A stretch of 64,000 nucleotides of DNA, from positions 3,100,001 through 3,164,000 of the forward strand of contig NC_083535.1 in the NCBI RefSeq assembly GCF_032362555.1. The letters run 5' to 3'. This DNA is from Amyelois transitella. Taxonomy: Eukaryota; Arthropoda; Insecta; Lepidoptera; Pyralidae. A program made the translations under genes and the position numbers. The notes under the pieces are model-generated. The model was not told where the DNA came from. It worked only from the letters and a program-made list of their open reading frames with translations, and ran no database searches. Positions 1 to 11,500 of the stretch are shown here, in pieces; the stretch's first letter is position 1, and the number at the start of each line of letters is the position of its first letter.

Positions 1-583
1 GCTTTTTGTATGATTATTTGTGATGTTAGTTCTGGACTTGGTGACAGCAGAAATAATAAATGACCGAATGGAACTAATGTGCACATTCTATGTTTTCTGT
101 CTATTACCAGTAACTAAATGATAAGTTAGATGCAAATTTTATGAATTATGTGAATGGTAATTTAGCCAAAATTCTGTTGGAGTTGGTTTATTGATTGGCT
201 ACAATAAATATTGTAGCAACGCTTCTGTTTACTGCGATTTTTTATAAATTTCGTGATTGCAATTGCTGCGTGTATTCGTTCAAAACGAATACAAGCGAAT
301 TTTTTGGCATCTGTAACAAAACCTGCTCTTTCGAAAGTATTTCAGTAATTTCACATTTTTGCACTTTAAAAATATTCGGCTGTGAAACCAACATAAGCTG
401 TTGCACCAAGCATTTACTATGATCTCGATATTAAGAATTAATCTCATTAGTAATACATTAAGAGTAAGAATAGCGAAATAAATATTTACAATGTGTTTGG
501 TATAATTTTTGTTAATTAACAGTTTTTGTTTGCTACATTTATTTTCCGCAATACAAATATACTCATCTGTTATGATTTGTCAG
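1..583 (+). other. TAF4 intron (partial), no other gene seen
   Basis: AT-rich sequence upstream of the first visible TAF4 exon, ending in an AG acceptor at 582-583. No open frame here continues the TAF4 reading frame, so it is read as intron. The upstream exons of TAF4 must lie before the window. Confidence 0.7.
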
Positions 584-1654
584 CAGACTGACTCACGTTA
601 TGAGATCACACAAGACGTGAAAGGCCAGTTGAAGTTCCTTGAAGAATTGGACCGAGTGGAGAAGAAGAGGAGGGAGGACTCTGAGCGCGAAATGTTGCTC
701 AGAGCTGCTAAGTCTCGCTCCAAGAACGAGGATCCTGAGCAGGCCAAGCTGAAGGCTAAGGTTAGTATTCTAGACCAAGATCATGTTACTTCGTTATCTT
801 AAACTATGGATCAGGACTGCAAGCAACTGTGTCCAGTTTGACAACAATGAAAAGTTTTCTGCTACCTTGGAGACTAACAGGAGAGATATTTTTTGGCTCG
901 TCTGCCGTCAGAGGTAAAATCTTCCGCCAGGCTATAACTGCCGAGGATGCCTGAGTTATTAATGCTTTGATCTTTGATAGCCAAAATGTTTGTAATATTA
1001 GAGTATTCAAAAATCACAACAGTACAATAACGATTACGATTTGTAACGATATTTCTATCGCCTTTATGTAACTAATCAATCTATTTCTATCAGGCAAAGG
1101 AGATGCAACGCGCAGAGCTGGAGGAACTAAGGCAGCGTGAGGCGAACTTGACGGCTTTACAGGCCATTGGGCCCAGGAAGAAGCCCAGACTGGATTTACC
1201 TGGGGGCTCTGGAGACACTGTGTCCAATGGCACTGGACAAACCAACACTGGATTTGTGAGTGTCATTTTACTTTTCAAACATTTCATTTTCATTATTTTT
1301 GCCACTTGATTAATATATTGATGTCAGGAGAGGGTCGATAGTTATCATTAATTATTTCAATTTGTCTCTTTTAAATAAATAAAAAAATATGTATACATAT
1401 TAATTCTATCAGTTTGATCATTGACAAATATTTGTGTCTGAAGACAAAATAGTAGAAAGCTTTCATATTCTGTAGATTTTTTTTTTACAAAGTTGTGTTA
1501 CTTAAATTATACATTCAACTTACAGACTGGCCGCAGCCACTTGGCGCTCCGCACTAGACTAAAGCGGATCAATCAACGGGATATGGTCTTCTTACTCGAA
1601 CAAGAAAGGGAAACTGCACACTCCATGATGCTCTTCCGTAGTTATCTAAAGTGA
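584..1654 (+). CDS. Taf4: TAF4, transcription initiation factor TFIID subunit 4 (C-terminal exons, partial)
   Basis: TAF4 is a core TFIID subunit that pairs with TAF12 through a histone fold and acts in the nucleus in RNA polymerase II initiation. Three exons join without frame change: 584-760, 1094-1255 and 1526-1654 (TGA). All introns are GT-AG, phase 0. They encode the last 155 residues. The sequence matches the conserved TAF4 C-terminal domain: it begins [20 protein letters not shown], continues through a charged helix ([30 protein letters not shown]), then [25 protein letters not shown], and ends [15 protein letters not shown]...MMLFRSYLK. In known TAF4 proteins the residues before the stop are also a short Leu/Arg/Lys segment, so the C-terminus looks complete. 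The linker [17 protein letters not shown] is low complexity. The 5' part of the gene, including most of the histone fold, is outside the window. Confidence 0.94.
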
Positions 1655-1787
1655 CCCTATCGGGGCATCCAAGTGCCCCCACGGGTACAATTGGAGAACA
1701 GTTCTACAGTTCTATCGGATGAAGATGAGTGAAGCATTCAAAACCTGAACGATCTGTGTTTGATCGATTTGTGATAACAATGTGCTT

Positions 1788-1793
1788 AATAAA
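1788..1793 (+). terminator. TAF4 polyadenylation signal
   Basis: AATAAA lies 134 bases after the TAF4 stop codon, the first such hexamer in the 3' UTR. Confidence 0.65.
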
Positions 1794-1908
1794 GTGTAGC
1801 CGGTTGGCTAGTTTAGGTTAAAAGGGACATTTTTAGTTAGGTTCCATGATTAAATTTCTCAGCATAAGTATCAGAATATTTGTTAAGATTGTTGATGTTA
1901 TTTAATTA

Positions 1909-2728
1909 TTTGGACCTTACATATGACATTGGCGTTTGGTATAGGCGTAACAAAATGTCGAATATTTTGTAATATAATATATTTATTTAATCAAAGTAAT
2001 AACCATTATTATCTGTGCACTTTTGCCAACTCATAGGTAGTTCGTTGATCCGTCGTCGTCATCGTTTGGTTGGCTGGCAGGGTCCAGCCATTGCGATGAG
2101 CGTTTCCGATTTTCGTAGGGAATCAACTTTTCATCACAGATGTTGATTTGATTTGAAAACCTTTCATTATTGTTCCGGTTAAGTAATGTAAGGCAGCAGT
2201 CGTCACGCGTTTGCCGGATTGCTTCACTCAATTCGTGAGGTACCCACCTTTCAAGTTTCTTTATCTTCCATTCTTCTTGCTTCAAGTGGATTTAAATAGT
2301 TTTATCACTAATACCAAAGCCTGAATAGCTTCAAACGTGTTTTGGATCGATGGATCCGCTTCCGCAATAGCCTTCAATTCTTTATTATCAACTAAGGTCT
2401 CCGGCCGTCGCACGGGGCTTGTTCTGCAGGTCAAAAACTCCAGAACGAAAACGTTGGAACAAAAAACGCACTGTGTTTTCTATTGCGACACGACCGCCTT
2501 ACACGTCATTAACCGTTCGAACCGTTTCCGCAGCACTGGTGCCACGGTGGAAATCGTACTCTTAAATAACACTGAGTGAGAATAAAACAAATTAATGACG
2601 GGCAACGAAACACAATACATGTGTAAATAGCTGTGTAATTTGTATTTGTAATTCCTAACCAAAGAGGAGAAATTTGTGATTTTAGTGGCCAATACAACTA
2701 AACACCAATTTTATATGTAAGGACCTAA
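1909..2728 (-). mobile_element. Internally deleted mariner transposon with transposase remnant
   Basis: The element is 820 bp and bounded by TA on each side. The terminal inverted repeats align over about 29 bp: the left starts TTTGGACCTTACATATGACA, the right (reverse complement) TTAGGTCCTTACATATAAAA. The minus strand holds mariner transposase pieces in order: an N-terminal helix-turn-helix region around 2350-2580 (broken by frameshifts and stops, with DNKELKAIAEADPS recognisable), then WVPHELSE, LLNRNNNERF, CDEKLIPYENRKRSSQWLDP around 2060-2260, then directly the last residues LPMSWQKCTDNNGYYFD and stop at 1987-1989. CDEK carries the first catalytic Asp; the segment with the second and third Asp of the mariner triad has been deleted. 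It is therefore a dead, non-autonomous copy. Confidence 0.9.
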
Positions 2729-2730
2729 TA

Positions 2731-3860
2731 TAAATATGGAAGATGATATCCCTTCTCACTTATAACTGACAAATTTATTTTTTGCCAACAACTGTAAGAA
2801 ACATGATACATACACGGAGGCCTACATGGAAATGGTTATTATATCATAATGATAATTCATTTAATTTTAATCATTTAAGATTATATAATGAATAGTGGAC
2901 GACAAAAACTCGATAATTTTGTTGTAATTTTAATAACTCTTTTTGTTATAATGTCGATTTATTGAAATCATGACAGAGATAAGTGAATTATATCTGGGGC
3001 AATGTAAATATGCCTTTGCACGAATTGGAATTTTTTATTGCTAATTCTTATAGACAATAAATCCCTGTTTTGAAAGCTACAATATGTAGGTATGTAATAC
3101 TATATAATTACACTTTGGGTATGTTTCAAGTGAGTAAAATTTTCTGTGGCCAAATTGGTCATTATATTTGTTAAGGAGAAAATCTTGTTTTTTTATTCTT
3201 ACAATAAAAATGTTAAAGTAGTATAGTTGTAAAGAGATGTGTAAATGTTTTATTTGATATAATAATTTTAAGATATTGTAAAATTAAAATCAAGATAATA
3301 TTTGTTGTACTTTTCAAGCATGAATTGTAATATATTAGATAAGTATAACATTGTAAATAAAATGTTATTCTTTTTATTAGTACATTCCCGAAATATGTTA
3401 TCAATAGTAGGATAAATTAATCATCCGAATTTTCCGGATGTAACAAAAATCTAAATAAAAATATCACATCTTGTTACTACATGAAAATTTATGCAATCCC
3501 ATATTTTCACTTCTAATCGCTGAACTAGTATTTATTATTTTTCCTTCAACATTCTAAATAGACATTTTATATCATGGTATCAAATTGTTTCAAGACTGTG
3601 AAAATTACATAACACTAAGTTTTTGTTTTATTAAATATTATCTAAACTTAATTTGTTATTTTATTTTGGTTTTCTTTACACCCTGTATTAGGTTTTTTTA
3701 TGCTGCAACATGGCTGCAACTGACTTAAATGTAATGAGTTTGTTCTATGCCATGCCATGTGTCATACCATCCACAGTATTAGATGGCCCAGGTATTAATA
3801 TTTAAAGTTTTAACCACTAGAGAGGTATTTTGGCTTTTGCAGGCGACTTCGCTTCGCTTC
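2731..3860. other. Intergenic AT-rich stretch, nothing recognised
   Basis: I see no gene, tRNA or structured element here. It is mostly A/T with scattered short palindromes. Confidence 0.5.
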
Positions 3861-3861
3861 A

Positions 3862-4170
3862 GAACGTCGGTGGTCGAATCGGTGGCACCGGTTCGAATCC
3901 CACCGCGGCCATGTACCAATGACTATTTTCGAAATTATGTACATTAGTTTATTAGTTTGATAACCAACCTATGCTCTTAAGGTGAGGGAAAACATCGTGA
4001 AGAAATCTGCACCCTCAGGGAACTAGATGTGTAACCATATGATCCAATACGGGTTAGGTCAGACGGGAGTCGCTTCGTGTAAAAACCTGACTCACCAATC
4101 AAGATATTACCTCGGGTTGCTCTGCAGAGTGGTGAAGATGCAACCGGGACAATGGCCAGAAAGATTTATT
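3862..4170 (+). mobile_element. tRNA-derived SINE (family S1), near-complete copy
   Basis: The copy opens with a degenerate tRNA-like head carrying a B-box match (GGTTCGAATCCCACCGCGGCC, near 3890). The body has the landmarks CAATGACTATTTTCGAAATT, GTGAGGGAAAACATCGTG, GGGTTAGGTC, GACGGGAGTCGCTTCGTGTA and AAAAACCTGACTCACC. The same order recurs near 35515-35880 and 57327-57664, and in fragments elsewhere in the window. Ends are approximate. Confidence 0.8.
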
Positions 4171-5591
4171 TTTAAAATTGGATACAAAGTCACCGCTTTC
4201 AAAGCGTACCTATGTGTAGAATAAGCGGAGGAACAAATTATTTATAATTCATTACAAAAACAAAGAGACCTCAATTGACAAATACAAAATCTTACTAAAT
4301 CTACAAAATTTAAATTTGTAATGGGCTAAGTGTGCACTTAAATTTATCATTCACTTTCTATGAGGCCCACATTTCTCTTTTGCATAGAATTGTCATGTAC
4401 TACAAAAAAATCTCAAGTCCGCAGCTTTCATCCATATCTATACTAATCAACCCATATAAATATAATGAACCGGCCAAGTGTCAGACACTTTGTTAAAATT
4501 TACCAAAAAATGCTTTAAAACTATGTGTGTTGTATGGGAGCTCTCCTCTAATAATAACTTTTTTTTTATTTAATTATTTATTTTAAAAGGTAATATACAA
4601 GTTAATAGGTATACTGTGAAAATTTCAAGTGTCTAAACTGTTGCCGTTATTAATATTGAGAAAAAAATAGGAAAATATCATATTTATTGCACCCTATAAA
4701 TATTGAAAATGTTTAGTATTTCTTTTTTTACACAGATACAAAGATGGACAGACAGCGAGGGCTTAGTAATAGGGTAATAGTTTTTACCTTTCAGGTACAT
4801 ACAAAACCCAAAAATGATTTAACTATATTTATTTCCTTGTTTGTTACGAATAAACAAAAACAAGATTTACTTGACCGAAATTCTATCTGTTATTTCCCGC
4901 TATAGCACCAATTTTGTGGAAATTTTGTAAGACTATTGTTGATTACCAGAGTTTAAACATATGTACATGTGCAATTTTCTGAAACTCTACGGAATTAGTA
5001 CGGGAAGAGCTACGGGTAGGTAAAAAAGTAACAAATAAGAAATCTCCAAAAGGTAATGATGATATGATTATCATATTTTTTACAATAAAAAGTCCTAATG
5101 TTAATTATATTAAAAATTTTGATCAAAATCTACTGTTCCTATACGTGCTCATTTTAAAAATACATAAGTATCTAAAAAAGTAAAATTTTTATTATATTGA
5201 CGTTGGGAAGTTTGAGAGCCATTGACCCACCGAGCTGTCATTGTTTATTTTGATTTGACAATACTAGTGTTGTATATTTTCCCATTTTACCGATAATTTT
5301 AACTTGACTTCATGAATTCTCAATTTATGGTCTAATGTGTCCAAGATAAGTTTATCTTAAAATTTACAGCTCATAATTATAGCATAGTTCTTTGTTTGTG
5401 TATTGTTATGTTGTCAAATAAGCAATATTTGAAAAAAATTAAAACCGATTTACCGATAAAAGTACTGTTGCAGCCGTGAATCCGAACGCAAAAGTATTAA
5501 AAAAATTACGGTGACACGTCCACCCACCCTGTCAAACATCCACAGTTCTACTGTTTCTGCATGACAATTTTTCATGTTTTAACATTTAAAA
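4171..5591. other. Intergenic stretch and presumed COPB2 promoter/5' UTR
   Basis: No gene is visible here. The final 100 bases before 5592 become less AT-rich and probably hold the COPB2 transcription start, but I see no clear TATA box. Confidence 0.4.
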
Positions 5592-8500
5592 ATGGTAAGA
5601 ATCATTGAAAATCTACATAAATATTATTGTCGAAATGAGTTCACGTATCTGCAAGTATTAGATAAGTCCTAACAACGTATTTGCTGGCTTGGCAGCAGTG
5701 TGTCATCATTCATGTCGGCATTCTGTCCATGTAATTTCTACACGTCTCATAAGATTAGAGTGTTGTTTAGTGTTTCTAATACGTTGTGTTCTTATGTTTC
5801 CGAAGCCGTTGAGACTGGACACCAAGAGGAAGTTAACCGCGAGGTCTGACCGAGTCAAATGCGTGGACCAGCATCCAACCGAGACATGGGTTCTCTGCTC
5901 CTTGTACAACGGAGACGTGAACATATGGAACTACGAGACTCACACACAGATCAAAAGATTCGAGGTAAATCCATCTTGCGTATAAATATGACCCTTATTC
6001 AGAGTCATAAAATTACACTTGTCAAGACCTTTATTTGGTCTTATCAATTTCCTTTACATCCCTCTTGTATACCAGTCAAATCTCATATGTTCTTTGCATA
6101 TTTGTAATTGAAGTGCTCTTTGGTGTAATAGTTACACAATCTGGTATGAAATTATGTCTGACAATGACACTAAATATTGCTGATAAGTTAAAGGAATAAA
6201 TACTAGTTGTTAAAAAAATATACAAGGCACAAACAAAAACAAGTAAGTATAATTTCATAATCAAATATTATGGGTACATATATTATGCAGTAAAGTAATT
6301 TTATTGCATTATAATTTTTGAATTTGTACTTATTTCATAAGTCAATGGTAATAACTGTTCATCATGTAAAAATCTTATTGGATAATAATTTTAAAGGTAT
6401 TATGAGATGTCTATTTAATACCTTATATTTAAAAATCAATAGCATTTTCAAATGCAACCTGAGTTGTGCTATGCTTTTGTAGACACCCATTAAATAATTG
6501 ATTTAAACCTGTTCAGCCATTTGCCTTCTTCATTAAGTCAGTCAGAAGTGAGTAAAAATTTTTCAATTTATTCAAGTTTAAATTGATCATAACAGTATAT
6601 GGCAATGTAATAGAAGTAAACAATTATTACAATGACAATAATAACATCATATATGCTGTTATTATTTTATTTTCATTCAATTTGTACATCACATCACATT
6701 GGTATGGTTACCAATGGGATGTGATGCAATGTAATGAAAATAAAATAAAATATTAAAAAAATATAATAAAATGCTACAACCACAAAAAGAAAGAGAGTGA
6801 ATGAACTAAATTATGTGTAAAGTATGTTGATATAAAACACAACACATTATTAAATGCCAAATAAACTTGTTACCAACAATAGGTGATTTTCTTTTGAAGC
6901 TTTATTTGTTAAATTTACCAGTCTACCTAAAACATTCATAGTCAACTGTTTAGTTTAATTTATTAATTTGTTTGATAGTCAGGCAGTTAAGTTACAAAAA
7001 AAAAAAAACAATTGATTGTGTGTTAGAGGCCCCTTTCTAGCAGAATCTGTTTAATTATCTGTTCCTTATTATTTCCTGAGTAAAAAAAACTTAGGTATAT
7101 AAAGAAAGATTACTTGACTTTTATATTTGAAAAATGCTATTATGTTACATGTGTCTCTGAAATCACCCATGAGTATAAAATATTTTCTTACTATTACTTT
7201 TTAGAATTACAAATTAATAAATATTTTATAGAATTTGTATTGTGATATCAATCACTACCATATTTCTCTTCTCACACTTTTCCATGTCTGCATACTTGAT
7301 TTTAGAAACAAAAAAGGAAGTCATTTTCTACTTCTTCTTTATCTTTGTGATATTCTTTATAGGGTGCCGGAATTCAAAATCTTAACACATTACACAATAT
7401 TATCACAAATTGCATATCTTGCAATTGCAATAAATTCACACTTAACCACACTGGCTAAAACTTGAAAGATGTGATTTGGGATATTTAAAAGATCTATCTA
7501 ACATTTTTTATAAAAAAAATTAGCACAATATCATCATGAGTTCTGATTCCACCCAATGATTCTAATCATGGGCAAAAGACGCATCTTGGCCTTCTCTCTA
7601 GAGGTGAGGATGTTAACTTGGTTAATGCCAGCAAGAAAAAGAATATTACCATGATTTCTGTCATTCAGGTATGCGATCTGCCCGTGAGAGCTGCAAAGTT
7701 CGTCCCCAGGAAGAACTGGGTTATCACAGGTTCAGATGACATGCAGATCCGGGTGTTTAACTACAACACTCTGGAGAGGGTGCACTCGTTCGAGGCTCAC
7801 TCAGACTACGTCAGGAGCATCGCTGTGCATCCTACGCAACCCTACATTTTAACTAGCAGCGGTAAGTGACTTTGTGTTGTATTGTCTGTGATTTAATGTT
7901 GGACATTTAGTGTGTTTTTGTTGTTTATATCCTATTTGGGAACAAATTCCAGAGAAGCCAAAATTTTGGTGTGTCAGAAATGGAGGAAACTTGTTGATCA
8001 ACTGCTTTTAGGTTTGAGCTTGGTTCAAAAAAGCTGCCAGTTGTAACCTATGAAACACTTAAATCCAGACCATAATTTAACTACAGAGAAATTAATGTGA
8101 TAAAATTTCAATAGCTCTTAAGTATAAAAGTTAGGATTGCTACTAGGTTCAATGAAACTTTAAAATCTTGTGATGGTAAAACTATGTAACACCGTTTACA
8201 CAAGGGAGAATGATTTTCAAATACATTATGGTTGTTGTCAGATGATCTCCTGATAAAGCTTTGGAACTGGGACCGCAACTGGGCGTGCCAGCAGGTGTTC
8301 GAGGGCCACACCCACTACGTGATGCAGATCGTCATCAACCCGAAAGACAACAACACCTTCGCCAGCGCCAGTCTTGACACTACCGTCAAGGTATGTCATG
8401 GAAACTTTATGCTTACTAATTTTATGCTAGTCGTTGTCTCTGAAAATTATTACATAATACATTTACAAAAACAATAATATCTATGCTTTTATCTTTTTTT

Positions 8501-11500
8501 TATGTAGAACACCTTACACCCTTACGCCCACTTCTCAATGTGTAATGCTACTGACTCTTTAAGTTGTTATAGTACAAATCTTCACATTGGTTTTTGTTTG
8601 TGTTCTAAAGCCTTTACAGCTTTGCTTCTAGTGAGGCGATAATGATGATAGAGAATAGAGTATCAGAGACCAAGTTAGCAAAACAATCCTTCAATTTTCT
8701 GGTGAAGAGTAACATAAATGCTGGTAAATTTTTAGCTAAATGAACCAATACTTTCTGCTCATTGTATGTAATCGAGATACGAATTGAGACTTGTAACTTT
8801 ATGCATTCTTTTCATTATTTACCATCAGCAATACGGTCCTTTGAGAAGACCTGTGCAATATGCTATTATTTCCAGGTGTGGCAGCTCGGTTCGTCAATCT
8901 CAAACTTCACACTAGAAGGTCACGAGAAGGGGGTCAACTGCGTCGACTACTACCACGGAGGCGACAAACCTTACCTCATAAGTGGTGCAGATGACCGCCT
9001 CGTCAAAATATGGGACTACCAGAACAAGACCTGTGTCCAGACCTTGGAAGGTATTCTAAGTTCATTCGTTGAATGGATTCGTTGAAGTACAATGTAAATT
9101 ATTTTTTCATGTAAACATGTGTTAGTTTTGGAGTTTTTCTCAGTTTATTACCTAAGAACATGATATTTAATACATATTTATCTCATAAAGTTTATCGGAA
9201 GATATTGCGTTTGATGGTTGTTGAGCTGAAACATATCACGGGCTCTTAATAATTCTCATTCTTAGATCATGATCATAGGCGAACCCCGGGCCCATGGACG
9301 CTTCTGGTACAAATTCCGCCTTAGAAATTTGAATGTTCTTGCATTAATTAATTGGCGCATTTTGTGCAGCGTGGTTCCCGGCATCAATAAAAAAAAAAAA
9401 AAATAGGACCATTCCATCTCTTTCCCGCGGATATCGTAAAAGGTGACCAAGACATAGAATTATAAAATTGGGATTATTTTTTTAGGCGATTAAAAACCTG
9501 TCACTATTTGCATCTAAATTCTATCATTTAGCCAAACAGTTGAATGTGGCCTTTCAGTCTGTTCTAGACAATGTATATGTATGTGTATATATGCTCCTAT
9601 ACTTTTCTAATAACCCATACTTGCCTGTGCCTTAAGTATTCCAATAACATTTATCTCCCATTTCCCAGGTCACAATCAAAACGTCTCCGCCGTGTCATTC
9701 CACCCCGAGCTGCCGATCTTGTTGACCGGCTCCGAAGACGGTACCATCAGGATATGGCACGCGGGCACTTACAGGCTCGAATCGTCCCTAAACTACGGTT
9801 TCGAAAGGGTGTGGACCATTTCCTCTATGCACGGTTCCAACAATGTTGCTATTGGGTAAGTGTTACTGTCATGTGTTATTGTTCCAGCGGTGACCATTGT
9901 TTAGAGAGTTTTCTGTGATATTTTTCATGTCGGCGTTAATGTAGCTTCGTTTATTGTTAACAAGTATAACATACAACATATTAGTCTATTTTAGGCAGGT
10001 AACTTGACTCAATATTTTTTTTTTTGGTATTCTCTAGTAACTAAGGAATTTACAAACAAACACACATACTTATTTATTTTCCTCTTAACAATAAGATGTA
10101 CCTACATCGGTAAAAAATAATGTCTGATATGAGAATAACACATGCGAGACTTCATTTCAAATTAAAAGTACAGATGTCTTCGCATCAGCAGTGGCAAACA
10201 TTCAAAGTCATTGCCGCTTCGTGATACTTGGACCGGAAATAGTTAGTTTGATAGCAGTTTCACGTTATACAACGTCCATGGTATCATTATGATAAACTGG
10301 TAAAGGGATGTTTTCGGTAAAAACGACTAATAATACTAATATTATAAAAACTAAGATATATTTTGTTTGTAATGAACAAACATAAAATCTTCTAACACAG
10401 GGCACGAAAAGACGAGAGAAAGTTTTTTTTTCATTTCCGATATATTTTTAACATTTATACATACATCAAATTACGCCACATTCCTGGGGGGTTAGACAGA
10501 GTCACATCTACCGAGCCACGACCCCTGAATACTCCTTTCGCTTCCTCCACATTCATAACTGTTCATGCAATCTATATTTTTATACAATTAAAATTTTCTT
10601 CAATAGTTACGACGAGGGGACCATAATGATCAAAGTGGGCAGAGAGGAGCCCGCCATTTCTATGGACGTGAACGGAGGCAAAATCATCTGGGCGAAACAT
10701 TCCGAGATGCAGCAAGTCAACTTGAAGGCTCTGCCTGAGGGTAACCCGTAGTTTTGTTAACACTTAGAAAACCATCGAAGCATTTATAAAACTAGACTTG
10801 TGATAAAGCATTCCTCATCAATAAAATTAGATGCTGATGGGTTTTCTTCCTTAAATTTTAGGACTTGACTTAATTGATTAATTTATATCCATAAGTCATA
10901 ATTTTTTTAGTATTTGAAAAATATTTTGTGCATATTTATATTGCGCAAAGAAAGTATAACTACTTATAAGAACAATAGGCTCATATCTACAAACCTGACC
11001 TTATGAGACAAAAATAATTAAACCTTATGTTATCTTCATCAGGTACAGAAATAAAAGATGGCGAGCGCGTGCCAGTGGTGGCCAAAGACATGGGTTCCTG
11101 CGAGATTTACCCACAGACGATCGCACACAACCCCAACGGTAGATTCGTCGTAGTTTGCGGCGACGGAGAATTTATCATCTACACAGCTATGGCGCTTAGG
11201 AACAAGGCGTTTGGGACTGCGCAGGAGTTCGTCTGGGCCTTCGACAGTTCGGAATACGCGACCTTGGAGAACTCCAGTACTGTGAAAGTGTTCAAGAATT
11301 TCAAGGAGAGAAAGAGTTTCAAGCCGGAGTATGGAGCTGAAGGTAAGTGTCCATTTCTTTTGGAAGATGATAAAGACATCCCTAATAAAGGGAATTTTAT
11401 GTATAAACGGAATATGACTGTATAACATGTTAAACATAAACAATGCGGCACCAACCATTAACATTTTACCAATTAATGTCTTAGTACATCACAAATATAT

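Noticed and set aside
5689..5805. Upstream in-frame region and ATG at 5788 for COPB2
   Set aside because: Joining the ATG at 5592 to 5806 reproduces the exact conserved MPLRLD start, which the alternative does not.
11039..11464. Minus-strand open frames opposite COPB2 exons
   Set aside because: They are antisense shadows of the GC-richer coding exons, with no splice logic or recognisable domains.
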